DNA of 10,612 nucleotides from Acidimicrobiales bacterium (GTDB taxonomy: Bacteria > Actinomycetota > Acidimicrobiia > Acidimicrobiales > Ilumatobacteraceae), in contig JAURHL010000059.1 in assembly GCA_030833305.1 (NCBI GenBank), positions 1-10,612 on the forward strand. The letters are read 5' to 3'. Positions 1 to 6,613 of the stretch are shown here, piece after piece. Numbering within the stretch: position 1 is the stretch's first letter; each line of letters starts with the position of its first letter. A program made the position numbers and the translations under genes. The notes under the pieces are model-generated. The model was given only the letters and a program-made list of their open reading frames with translations, searched no databases and was not told the DNA's origin.

Positions 1-978
1 TTGCTCGGCCGAGGCGCGCGAGGTGGGGATGGTGGTGAGTCGACTCATGCCCGTGCGTTGGTCGTAGCGCGGCACGCGCGCCTGACCGGCGTCCACCACG
101 ATGCTGACACCGTCCACGGTGAGGCTGGTCTCGGCGATGTCGGTGCTCACCACCACGCGACGTCGACCCGACGGCGACGGTGCGAGGGCGCGGTCCTGGT
201 CGGCCAGCGACAACGCACCGGCCAACGGGTGAACGTCGACGTTCGACGGCACGCGCCCTTCCAGACCCTGCACCACGCGATTGATCTCGGCGATGCCGGG
301 CATGAACACCAACACGTCACCCTCGTCGTCGCGCAACGCACGGCCGACCACGTCCACCACCGCGTCGTCCAGTCGTTGTTGTTTGCCCATGGGCGCCCAC
401 TTCACGTCGACGGGGAACTGTCGACCGTCGCTGGTGATCACCGGAGTGTCGTCGCCCAACACGCGCAGCAATCCCTTGGTGTCGGCGGTGGCCGACATCG
501 CGAGCACGCGCAGATCGGGTCGCAGCAAGCGACGCGCGTCGAGGGCCAACGCCAAACCCAGGTCGGTGGGCAGGTTGCGTTCGTGCACCTCGTCGAAGAT
601 CACCAGCGCGGTTCCGGCGAGGCTCGGATCGTTCTGCAGACGACGCGTGAGAATGCCCTCGGTCACCACCTCGATGCGCGTGTTCGCCCCGATGCGACGT
701 TCGTCGCGCGTCTGGTAGCCCACCAACCCGCCCGGTTCCTCGCCGATCAGTGACGCCAGTCGCCGGGCCGCCGCGCGCGCCGCCAGTCGTCGCGGTTCCA
801 ACATCACGATGCGACCACCGTCGATCCACGGTTGATCGATCAGGCGCAACGGAACGAGCGTGGTCTTGCCGGCGCCCGGTGGTGCCACCAACACGGCGCA
901 CCAGTGATCGTTCAGTGCGGTTCGCAGGTCGTCGACGACGTCCTCGACGGGAAGGTCGGTGAGCGGAGTCAGAGTCAG
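1..978 (-). CDS. hrpB: ATP-dependent helicase HrpB, DEAH family (C-terminal part outside window)
   Basis: DEAH-box NTP-dependent nucleic-acid helicase of the HrpB family, cytoplasmic; its RNA substrate is not well defined in actinobacteria. Reading the minus strand from 978 gives 326 open codons. Motifs in order: Walker A APPGAGKTT (about residues 32-40), motif Ia EPRRLA, motif II DEVHERN, motif III SATAD, motif V STDIAETSL, then SRASAEQ, where the window ends just before the expected QRAGR of motif VI. HrpB proteins are usually around 800 residues, so well over half is missing at the left edge. No ATG, GTG or TTG lies between the in-frame TGA at 1012-1014 and codon 29. A start at codon 29 would remove the family-typical LPVEDVVDDL segment. 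The likely start is therefore CTG at 976-978, overlapping the TGA of the upstream gene as CTGA; CTG at 970-972 is the alternative. Family call is very secure; the start is inferred. Confidence 0.93.
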   Translation of the reverse strand, partial: MTLTPLTDLPVEDVVDDLRTALNDHWCAVLVAPPGAGKTTLVPLRLIDQPWIDGGRIVMLEPRRLAARAAARRLASLIGEEPGGLVGYQTRDERRIGANTRIEVVTEGILTRRLQNDPSLAGTALVIFDEVHERNLPTDLGLALALDARRLLRPDLRVLAMSATADTKGLLRVLGDDTPVITSDGRQFPVDVKWAPMGKQQRLDDAVVDVVGRALRDDEGDVLVFMPGIAEINRVVQGLEGRVPSNVDVHPLAGALSLADQDRALAPSPSGRRRVVVSTDIAETSLTVDGVSIVVDAGQARVPRYDQRTGMSRLTTIPTSRASAEQ

Positions 979-1478
979 CCGAGTGCGGGAGTGCCGGCGA
1001 ACGCCGTGGGATCACCGAGGCCGGGGATGGCCGGTGCGGTCCACGACGTGACGTCGGCGATGACCTTGGACACCGCGCGCCATTCGCCGGGGTTCCACCC
1101 TTCGGCCGCGGCCGGGATGGTTCCGTCGGAGCGGACGAACACCAGCGCGGGAAGCGTGGACAGACCGAAGGACTTCACGGCGGCGCGATCGGGATCGGTG
1201 AACACCAGGAACTCCTTGGCCAAGGGGCCGAGGAAGGTGCGGGCTTCGTCGGCCGAGGCCGTGACGATGAGATTGGTGCGAACGGCGGCACCGGAGAACG
1301 CGTGCAACACGCGTGCCGCGGTCTTCAGGATCCAGGAGCTCTCGTTCGTGTACGGGTCGAGCACCACCGAGGCCAGGTGGAAGGTGGTCAGCCACTCACT
1401 GAGCGGACGCGCCGGGAAACCGTCGCCTTCCAGCGAGAGGGGCTCGAGGATCAGATCGGGGGAAGGGGTCGATGCCAC
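975..1478 (-). CDS. Thioredoxin-fold protein without cysteines (conserved hypothetical)
   Basis: A 167-residue protein, probably cytoplasmic, with no signal peptide. The second half reads like the end of a thioredoxin domain: FTDPDRAAVKSFGLSTLP (about 93-110) gives the short helix, the loop and the cis-Pro at P110, followed by strand ALVFVRSDGT and helix GWNPGEWRAVSKVI. Where a redox-active thioredoxin carries CxxC, this one has DPYTNESSWI (41-50), and there is no Cys anywhere in the protein. It therefore cannot do disulfide exchange through its own residues and may be a binding or scaffold member of the fold. The start is GTG at 1476-1478: no Shine-Dalgarno precedes it, but a TACCGT box sits 7 nt upstream. 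Its stop overlaps the proposed CTG start of hrpB, so the two are probably co-translated. Function unknown; the fold assignment is by eye. Confidence 0.8.
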   Translation of the reverse strand: MASTPSPDLILEPLSLEGDGFPARPLSEWLTTFHLASVVLDPYTNESSWILKTAARVLHAFSGAAVRTNLIVTASADEARTFLGPLAKEFLVFTDPDRAAVKSFGLSTLPALVFVRSDGTIPAAAEGWNPGEWRAVSKVIADVTSWTAPAIPGLGDPTAFAGTPALG

Positions 1479-1485
1479 GGAGAGA

Positions 1486-1516
1486 ACGGTAGCCCAGCCG
1501 ACGGGGAACGCCCCAA
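1486..1516 (-). promoter_or_regulatory. Candidate leaderless promoter of the thioredoxin-fold/hrpB unit
   Basis: TACCGT (1486-1491) fits the actinobacterial -10 pattern TANNNT and lies 7 nt before the GTG start at 1478. A weak -35 candidate, TTGGGG (1511-1516), is 19 bp further upstream. No Shine-Dalgarno precedes the GTG, consistent with transcription starting at or next to the start codon. Confidence 0.4.
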
Positions 1517-1535
1517 CACCGGCGCGGTTTCGCCG
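1503..1535 (-). terminator. Paired GC hairpins after the S9 peptidase gene (weak terminator candidate)
   Basis: Transcribed from the minus strand, CGGCG-AAACCG-CGCCG (1520-1535) is followed by GGGG-CGTT-CCCC (1503-1514), starting 10 bp after the peptidase stop. There is no T run, and the second hairpin overlaps the weak -35 proposed for the next unit. It may be a terminator of the U-less kind or simply chance GC pairing. Confidence 0.22.
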
Positions 1536-1545
1536 TCCGAATCGG

Positions 1546-3648
1546 TCACCCCATCGAGCGACGCAGGAAGTCCAGTTGGTGGCGCAACAGGTTCTCGGCC
1601 ACCACCGCTTGTGGGGTCATGTGGGTGACGCCCGACAACGGCAACACCTCGTGGGGCTTGCCGGCGGCCAGCAGGGCCGAGGACAACTGCAAGGTGTGGG
1701 CGGCCACCACGTTGTCGTCGGCCAGACCGTGCACGATCAACAACGGACGCTCCAAGCGGTGGGCGTCGTTCAACAACGAGGTGCGGTCGTACGGCGCGGG
1801 ATCGACGCCCGGATGCCCGAGGTAACGCTCGGTGTAGAAGGTGTCGTACAGGCGCCACTCGGTGACCGGTGCTCCGGCCACCGCGCAATGGAACACGTCG
1901 GGTCGACGCAACACGGCGAGCGCGGCCAGGTACCCACCGAAACTCCAGCCGCGAATGCCCACGCGCGACAGATCGAGGTCGGGGTTCTCGGCGGCCACGG
2001 CCAGCAGCGCGTCCACTTGATCCTCGAGCACCGGTGCGGCCAGATCCAGGTGCACCGCACGCTCCCACTCGGTTCCCAAACCGGGGGTGCCGCGACCGTC
2101 GACGACCAACACCGCGAACCCCTGATCGGCGAACCACTGCGACGTGCAATGCGCGGCGTAGGAGTCCACCACCCGTTGGGCGTGCGGTCCTCCGTACGGG
2201 TCCATGAGCACGGGCACCTTGGTGCCGGGAACGTGGTCGGTCGGCATCATCAACGCGCACGGAATGCGGTGCACACCGGCGCGAACGAATCGTGGTCGTG
2301 GAGTCACCAGTGGTTGCTCGGCGTGACTGGTGATCTCGTGTCGTCGATCGCCGTCGATCACGGTGATGGTGGCGCGCGGTTGCGTCACCGACGCGCGTCG
2401 CGTCACCACCGTCGCTCCGCCCACGGCGACCGAGTTGGTCCCGTCGAGAGGGGTGAGGTCGGTGATGCCCGCTTTCGTCCAGCGGTGCGCGCTCTGGCAC
2501 TCGGGATGCTCGGCGACGTTGGCGGTGAACACCACCTCGTCGTGGCCCACGCTCGACACCGCGCGCACGTTCATGCCCACGGGCGTGACCGCGGCACCGT
2601 CCACGATCAGGCGCTTCCAGCCGTCGCGATCGTCGACGATCACCAACGAACCGTCGCCCATGTGGGCGGGGACACCCGGGACGATGTCGACCCAGGTGTC
2701 GCTGGTGCGGCGGGCGATCTCGGCGGTGGTGCCGTCCGCACGCGAGGCGCGCAACGTGACGATGGTGCGTTGATCGCGCGAGCACACGGTCACGAGCAGA
2801 CTCTCGGCGTCGATCCAATCCACGTCGGTGAGATAGGGGAACGCAACGGCGTCCCATGAGACGTCGACGCGCGTGCCCTCGACGGCGTCGAACACGTGCA
2901 ACGACACGACCGCGTCGTCGGTGCCGGCGGCGGGATAACGCACCGCATTGGCCGTTCGTTCGGGATGTGCCGGATCGGCGATGTGCCACACCGCCACCGG
3001 CGCCTCGTCGACGCGACACACCGCCACGTGTCGCGAGTTCGGCGACCACCAGAAGCCGCGGTAGCGGTTCATCTCTTCGGCGGCCACGAACTCGGCCGAG
3101 CCCCAACTCACCGTGTCGGGTTCGTCGAACAGTGCCGGTCCGGCCAACTCGAAACCGTGTTCGTCGTTCCCCTCCGCCGCGACCACGCGCAACGAACGAC
3201 CACTCACGTACGCCACCCATCGGCCGTCGGGCGAGATTCTCGGGTCGAACACCGGCCCGACCGTGCGGATCTCGCGCACGTTCACCCGGTGCAGATCGCC
3301 CACGAACAGTCGTCCCGACAAGGTGCACACGAAGCGCTCGCTGTGGGCGTCGGTGGAGTAGCTGGTGATACCGCCGGCACCCTCGCGCAGACGTTCGCGG
3401 CGCGCGCGTTCCTCTGGCGGCAGATCCTCGGCATCGTCGGCTCCCAACATGACGTGCGGATCGGCCACCATCGTCTCGTGTCCGGATTCCACGTCGAGCA
3501 ACCAGAGTCGGTTCACGGGGTCGTCGCCGGCGTTGCTGCGCAGGAACACCACCTTGCGTCCGTCGTCGGACACGGTGATGTTGCGCGGCTCGCCCAGGGT
3601 GAGTCGTTGGGTGCGCGCGTATTGCTGCGGGAACGAATCGGTGCTCAT
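1546..3648 (-). CDS. S9 family serine peptidase, dipeptidyl-peptidase IV type
   Basis: A 700-residue prolyl-oligopeptidase-family peptidase that should cleave dipeptides from peptide N-termini, typically after Pro or Ala. Residues about 15-450 form the N-terminal beta-propeller domain (DPPIV_N type). Within it, AAEEMNRYRGFWWSP (189-203) carries the double Glu (E191, E192) that in DPP-IV binds the substrate's free N-terminus. The C-terminal alpha/beta hydrolase contains MDPYGGPHAQ (oxyanion-region motif), GWSFGGY with nucleophile Ser569, HGLADDNV with the catalytic Asp (D644 or D645) and GVTHMT with His676, so the triad is complete. No signal peptide is seen at this start, suggesting an intracellular enzyme. 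The start is ATG at 3646-3648; an in-frame upstream ATG at 3703-3705 would run 53 bases into the dehydrogenase gene and add a tail that looks like out-of-frame translation. The gene starts 4 bp after the dehydrogenase stop with no clear Shine-Dalgarno, so coupled translation is likely. Confidence 0.95.
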   Translation of the reverse strand: MSTDSFPQQYARTQRLTLGEPRNITVSDDGRKVVFLRSNAGDDPVNRLWLLDVESGHETMVADPHVMLGADDAEDLPPEERARRERLREGAGGITSYSTDAHSERFVCTLSGRLFVGDLHRVNVREIRTVGPVFDPRISPDGRWVAYVSGRSLRVVAAEGNDEHGFELAGPALFDEPDTVSWGSAEFVAAEEMNRYRGFWWSPNSRHVAVCRVDEAPVAVWHIADPAHPERTANAVRYPAAGTDDAVVSLHVFDAVEGTRVDVSWDAVAFPYLTDVDWIDAESLLVTVCSRDQRTIVTLRASRADGTTAEIARRTSDTWVDIVPGVPAHMGDGSLVIVDDRDGWKRLIVDGAAVTPVGMNVRAVSSVGHDEVVFTANVAEHPECQSAHRWTKAGITDLTPLDGTNSVAVGGATVVTRRASVTQPRATITVIDGDRRHEITSHAEQPLVTPRPRFVRAGVHRIPCALMMPTDHVPGTKVPVLMDPYGGPHAQRVVDSYAAHCTSQWFADQGFAVLVVDGRGTPGLGTEWERAVHLDLAAPVLEDQVDALLAVAAENPDLDLSRVGIRGWSFGGYLAALAVLRRPDVFHCAVAGAPVTEWRLYDTFYTERYLGHPGVDPAPYDRTSLLNDAHRLERPLLIVHGLADDNVVAAHTLQLSSALLAAGKPHEVLPLSGVTHMTPQAVVAENLLRHQLDFLRRSMG

Positions 3649-3652
3649 CGGT

Positions 3653-4699
3653 TCACGTCGGGGTGACGAGGATCTTGGCGTGCACCTCGGGGTTGCCCAG
3701 ATCACGGAACGCTCGCGGCACGTCGTCGATGCTCACGCGACCGGTGATGAGCGGCGACAGGTCCACCTTGCCCTCGGCGATGGAGTTCAACGCGTTGCCG
3801 AATTCGATCGGGCTGTACGCCAACGCGAACTGCAGGCTGAGTTCCTTACCGATACCGAGCATGGGGTGCACCCGATCCTCTTGCATGCACGCGCCCACGA
3901 TCAGAATGCGCGCGTCCTTGGGGGCCATGCGCATCGCCTGCTCGATCATGCCCGGCACGCCCACTGCTTCGAAAATGACGAGGGGCTTGTTGCCGTCGAC
4001 GCGGCGCCAGGCCTCGATGGCCGGGGTGTCGCGCGGGTCCACCACCATGTCGGCCCCCAGGTGTTCGGCCAACGCGCGACGGCGCGGTGAGAAGTCGGCG
4101 CCGATGATGGGCCCGATACCACGCATCTTGAGTTCGGCGATGCAGGCCAGGCCGACCGGACCGAGACCGAGGATGAGGGCCGCGTCACCCTGCGCGATGC
4201 GGCTCTTCTCCACCGCGTGCACACCGACGGCCAACGGTTCGGTCATGGCGGCCAGTTCGGGCGACAAACCGTTGGGCACCTTGATGCTCATCATCTCGTT
4301 GGCCACGATGCGCTCGGCGTAACCGCCCGGGTACTTGTTGCTGAAGCCGACGCCGTGCAGTCCTTGTTCGTCGAAGGTGACCGGGAAACTGACGATGACG
4401 TCGCCGGCCTTCAGGTTGTTCACGCCCGGCCCCACGTCGAGAACCTCGCAGCAGTACTCGTGGCCCATGACGGTGTCGAGGTGCGGTTCGAACATGATCG
4501 GTGAGCCCGGATTCGGTCCCGCGCCGTCGGCGAGTTCCGCGCTCAGACGACGACTCTCTTCTCCGTGCACCAACAGGTGCAGGTCACTACCGCAGATGCC
4601 GCAGGCCAACACGCGAGCGAGCACCTGGCCACCGCCGGGTACGGGCTCGGGGATGTCGTCAACTCGCAGGGACCAATCTCGCATGACGGCGGCGCGCAT
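3653..4699 (-). CDS. Zinc-type alcohol dehydrogenase (MDR superfamily)
   Basis: A 348-residue medium-chain dehydrogenase/reductase, presumably NAD(P)-dependent oxidation of an alcohol or reduction of an aldehyde; substrate unknown. The catalytic domain has ACGICGSD (32-39, Cys36 as probable zinc ligand) and GHE (79-81, His80 and Glu81). The Rossmann fold has GLGPVG (178-183) and an Asp (D202) after the second strand, which favours NAD over NADP by family rule. The usual four-cysteine structural zinc lobe is absent: the region after VGPGVNNLKAGDVIV runs FPVTFDEQGLHGVGFSNKYPGGYAE with no Cys. There is also a longer than usual segment (about 44-77) before GHE. The first ATG (4697-4699) is chosen because TAGGGT lies 6 nt upstream; a second Met at residue 6 is the alternative. 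It leads a two-gene unit with the S9 peptidase. Confidence 0.93.
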   Translation of the reverse strand: MRAAVMRDWSLRVDDIPEPVPGGGQVLARVLACGICGSDLHLLVHGEESRRLSAELADGAGPNPGSPIMFEPHLDTVMGHEYCCEVLDVGPGVNNLKAGDVIVSFPVTFDEQGLHGVGFSNKYPGGYAERIVANEMMSIKVPNGLSPELAAMTEPLAVGVHAVEKSRIAQGDAALILGLGPVGLACIAELKMRGIGPIIGADFSPRRRALAEHLGADMVVDPRDTPAIEAWRRVDGNKPLVIFEAVGVPGMIEQAMRMAPKDARILIVGACMQEDRVHPMLGIGKELSLQFALAYSPIEFGNALNSIAEGKVDLSPLITGRVSIDDVPRAFRDLGNPEVHAKILVTPT

Positions 4700-4705
4700 G
4701 CGAGA

Positions 4706-4711
4706 ACCCTA
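4706..4711 (-). promoter_or_regulatory. Candidate leaderless -10 box of the alcohol dehydrogenase unit
   Basis: TAGGGT sits 6 nt upstream of the ATG at 4697-4699, the same hexamer and spacing as at rpiB. No good -35 is recognisable. Confidence 0.45.
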
Positions 4712-4782
4712 CTTCCACCATGGTTCCGGTTCGGCCAGCGGACGCCGAGTATCCGCGGGCCGACCCAAAACGCCGATGGGGA

Positions 4783-6453
4783 CTAGCGACCACCCACGAC
4801 CCACCACGGAACGATCACGCGAAGATCGTTGGTCGAACGATCGTCGAAGGAGATGATCGGCAGTCCGTTCACTCCGATCGTGATCGAGGACGCACGGCCG
4901 GTGTTGCCCTGCTGGACGATCGTGGAGACGACCGACGAGGCGCAGGTGGGACCTTCGCAGACGGCGATCTTCAGATCCTCGTTCCCGATGTCGAAATAGC
5001 TGATGATCGGATTGCCGTTGTCATCGATGGTGATCGACGTTTCCGAACCCACGGAACCGACGCTGTCGATCACGCGCTTGGTGCCCCTGGTGCAGCTGAT
5101 GTTGTCGCAGATGATCACGTCGAGGTTCTTGTTTATGTCGTCGAAGAAGCTGATGACGGGATGTCCGTTCGTGCCGATGGCGATGGAGGTGTACAGACCT
5201 GTGTAGCCGGCACTGTCCATCGTGGTCGTTGTCGCGGAGGTGCACATGCGATCGTTACAGGCGGCCACCCGCAGATCTCCGTTCGTGCTCTCGTGATAAC
5301 TGATGATGGGGTTCCCGTCGATGCCGATGGTCGCGGACGAGAATCCACCGGCGTTGTTGGCGGCATCCAAGGTGGTCACCGTTGCCGACGTGCACCGCGG
5401 GTCGACGCACACGGCAACTTTCAGGTCGCCGTTGGTGCTCTCCTGGTAACTGATGACCGGGTGTCCGTCGCTTCCAATGGTGATGGAAGTGCCGATTCCG
5501 ATGGTGCCGCCGATGCCGAGTGCACTCGTGGTGGCACTCGTGCATCGTGGGTCGTCGCAGGCGGCCACCTTCACGTGTTCGTTGGTGGTGTCCACGTAAC
5601 TGATGATGGGATTTCCGTCGATGCCGATGGCGATCGACGTGTGCAGCCCGACCTGTCCCTCGCTGTCGATGGTGGAATTGGTGGAACCGGTGCAGACGAC
5701 GTCGTCGCACGCCGCGACCCGAAGGTCTCCGTTCGTGGCGTCGTAGTGGCTGATGATGGGATTGCCGTCGACGCCGATGGTGATGGACGTGTGGCGACCG
5801 GTGGAACCGGTGGAGTCCAGTGTGGTGGGGGTCGCTGTCGGTGTGACGGGCACGATCCGGGCCAGAGCCCGTCGAACCGCGTTCTCGGTGGCACTTGCCA
5901 GCGCAAGATCCACCTCGGCCTGCGTGTCGTACCGGTCGTCGTGGTCATGATCGGCGAAGTAGCCCGCCACGTCCACGATGAGATCTGCTGATCCGTGGAC
6001 ATACAGGCAGATCGATCCGTTCGCTGATGTGGTCACATTCAACCCGTTGGCGATGTCGACGCCGTTCTCGAAGTTCAGGGACGATGCGTTGGGGACCGGG
6101 TCCGATTCCGACAGGCACGGAAACACGGTGACGAATCCGTAGCCCCCGTTCTTGAGGGTGTTGGTGGCCGTGACATTGATCGCGACCGCCGTTGCCGAGA
6201 GTGGAACCACCTGTTGACGGAAGCCGTCGGCGATGGTGATCACGCCCTCGAACACCAGTCGTCTGGTGTCGTTCACGATCTCGGAGCTGTCTCGCGTGTC
6301 CAACACCCGAATCGGGTCCACCGGAACGTAGACCGATTTCTCACCCGACGACACACCTGCGTCCACCATCGCGAATCCACCGGGGCCGAGTGCGACCGCG
6401 GTCGCGGCACCGATCGCCGCCCACCGAACCGGCGCGAACGTCGACCAACTCAT
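4783..6453 (-). CDS. Secreted repeat protein, probable seven-bladed beta-propeller with tail-fibre-like linker
   Basis: A 556-residue exported or surface protein with no predicted enzymatic role. Parts in order: a weak N-terminal signal or anchor (hydrophobic stretch about 11-30); a domain at about 41-167 running from YVPVDPIRVLDTRD through AVAINVTATNT to SADLIVDVAGYF, a type I associate with large surface proteins of Acidimicrobiia and other actinobacteria; a linker DHDHDDRYDTQAEVD (168-182) resembling the HDHDDRYYTKAEVD motif of phage tail fibres, followed by a short amphipathic helix (to about 200); then seven 50-residue repeats from residue 212. Each repeat follows GxxTSITIGxDGNPIISYxDxTNGDLxVA and the first six add CxxxxC. 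The seventh is 45 residues, lacks the Cys pair and ends in VIVPWWVVGGR. It is probably a ligand-binding or adhesive cell-surface protein; that role is inferred. Start is the ATG at 6451-6453. It appears monocistronic, since the next gene has its own -10-like box. Confidence 0.88.
   Translation of the reverse strand: MSWSTFAPVRWAAIGAATAVALGPGGFAMVDAGVSSGEKSVYVPVDPIRVLDTRDSSEIVNDTRRLVFEGVITIADGFRQQVVPLSATAVAINVTATNTLKNGGYGFVTVFPCLSESDPVPNASSLNFENGVDIANGLNVTTSANGSICLYVHGSADLIVDVAGYFADHDHDDRYDTQAEVDLALASATENAVRRALARIVPVTPTATPTTLDSTGSTGRHTSITIGVDGNPIISHYDATNGDLRVAACDDVVCTGSTNSTIDSEGQVGLHTSIAIGIDGNPIISYVDTTNEHVKVAACDDPRCTSATTSALGIGGTIGIGTSITIGSDGHPVISYQESTNGDLKVAVCVDPRCTSATVTTLDAANNAGGFSSATIGIDGNPIISYHESTNGDLRVAACNDRMCTSATTTTMDSAGYTGLYTSIAIGTNGHPVISFFDDINKNLDVIICDNISCTRGTKRVIDSVGSVGSETSITIDDNGNPIISYFDIGNEDLKIAVCEGPTCASSVVSTIVQQGNTGRASSITIGVNGLPIISFDDRSTNDLRVIVPWWVVGGR
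4786..5820 (-). repeat. Seven tandem 150-bp coding repeats (50-residue units)
   Basis: In-frame tandem units inside the secreted protein gene, in reading order: 5671-5820, 5521-5670, 5371-5520, 5221-5370, 5071-5220, 4921-5070 and the shorter 4786-4920. All six full units are exactly 50 codons with no indels. The best conserved core is DGNPIISY on the protein level, visible as a recurring ctgatgatgggnt-tnccgtcg on the plus strand. Units 2-4 share CTSAT after the Cys pair; units 5-7 are more diverged. Seven units match a closed seven-bladed propeller, which is inference without a structure. Confidence 0.9.
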
Positions 6454-6509
6454 CAGATCCGCCGAGGGGAAACGAACCTCCGAATTTCGTGACGCGATGA
6501 ACGGTCACG

Positions 6510-6540
6510 CGACACGGGAAACACTCGACACGGGAAACAC
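6510..6540. repeat. Two tandem copies of a 15-bp direct repeat
   Basis: The sequence cgacacgggaaacac occurs at 6510-6524 and again, identical, at 6526-6540, separated by a single t, giving a 16-bp period. It lies in the spacer upstream of the secreted protein gene, just downstream of its candidate promoter. A protein-binding operator or a 5'-UTR element is possible; replication slippage alone would also produce it. Confidence 0.8.
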
Positions 6541-6552
6541 GGGCATGGGACA

Positions 6553-6582
6553 GGTATACGACGTCAACCGACTGCATCCCAA
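6553..6582 (-). promoter_or_regulatory. Candidate sigma70-type promoter of the secreted protein gene
   Basis: On the minus strand TTGGGA (6577-6582) and TATACC (6553-6558) are separated by 18 bp, each matching the consensus at four of six bases. A start of transcription near 6546 would leave a leader of about 93 nt containing the tandem 15-bp repeat. This is the only promoter in the window with a -10-like box and a long leader, since no TANNNT box lies next to this gene's ATG. Moderate to low confidence, from sequence match only. Confidence 0.35.
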
Positions 6583-6613
6583 CCCCGTCGCGGAAATCGG
6601 TTGATTCGTACCG

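Larger units (their letters stand above)
6454..6613. other. 160-bp intergenic spacer
   Basis: Non-coding spacer between the secreted protein gene and the end of the nucleoside hydrolase gene. It holds the candidate promoter, the tandem 15-bp repeat and a weak GGCGG a few bases before the ATG at 6453. No convincing intrinsic terminator for the nucleoside hydrolase transcript is visible: only a 5-bp CAACC/GGTTG pairing with a long loop, and no T run. It is the longest non-coding interval in the window. Confidence 0.7.

Noticed and set aside
1..753. Long open frame on the plus strand opposite hrpB
   Set aside because: The minus strand encodes a clear helicase with all expected motifs. The plus frame is His/Arg/Val-rich low-information sequence typical of the antisense of GC-rich genes.
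832..2859. 675-codon open frame on the plus strand
   Set aside because: It runs opposite three real genes and the spacer between them, has no recognisable domain, and its composition is that of antisense translation.
1451..3328. 625-codon minus-strand frame overlapping the S9 peptidase
   Set aside because: Arg/Gly-rich out-of-frame shadow; the peptidase frame carries the complete catalytic triad and double-Glu motif.
4712..4782. TCGGC/GCCGA pairing after the secreted protein gene as a terminator
   Set aside because: Only a 5-bp stem with an 8-nt loop and no T run; not distinguishable from chance in GC-rich DNA.
4786..5820. The 150-bp periodicity considered as a CRISPR or satellite array
   Set aside because: Units are contiguous, diverged in DNA but conserved in protein and strictly in frame, so they are protein domain repeats.
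4720..5991. 423-codon plus-strand frame with repeated DDGxxVDADGD pattern
   Set aside because: The periodicity is simply the antisense reading of the 150-bp propeller repeats. The minus-strand protein has the signal-like N-terminus, conserved domain and Cys pattern.
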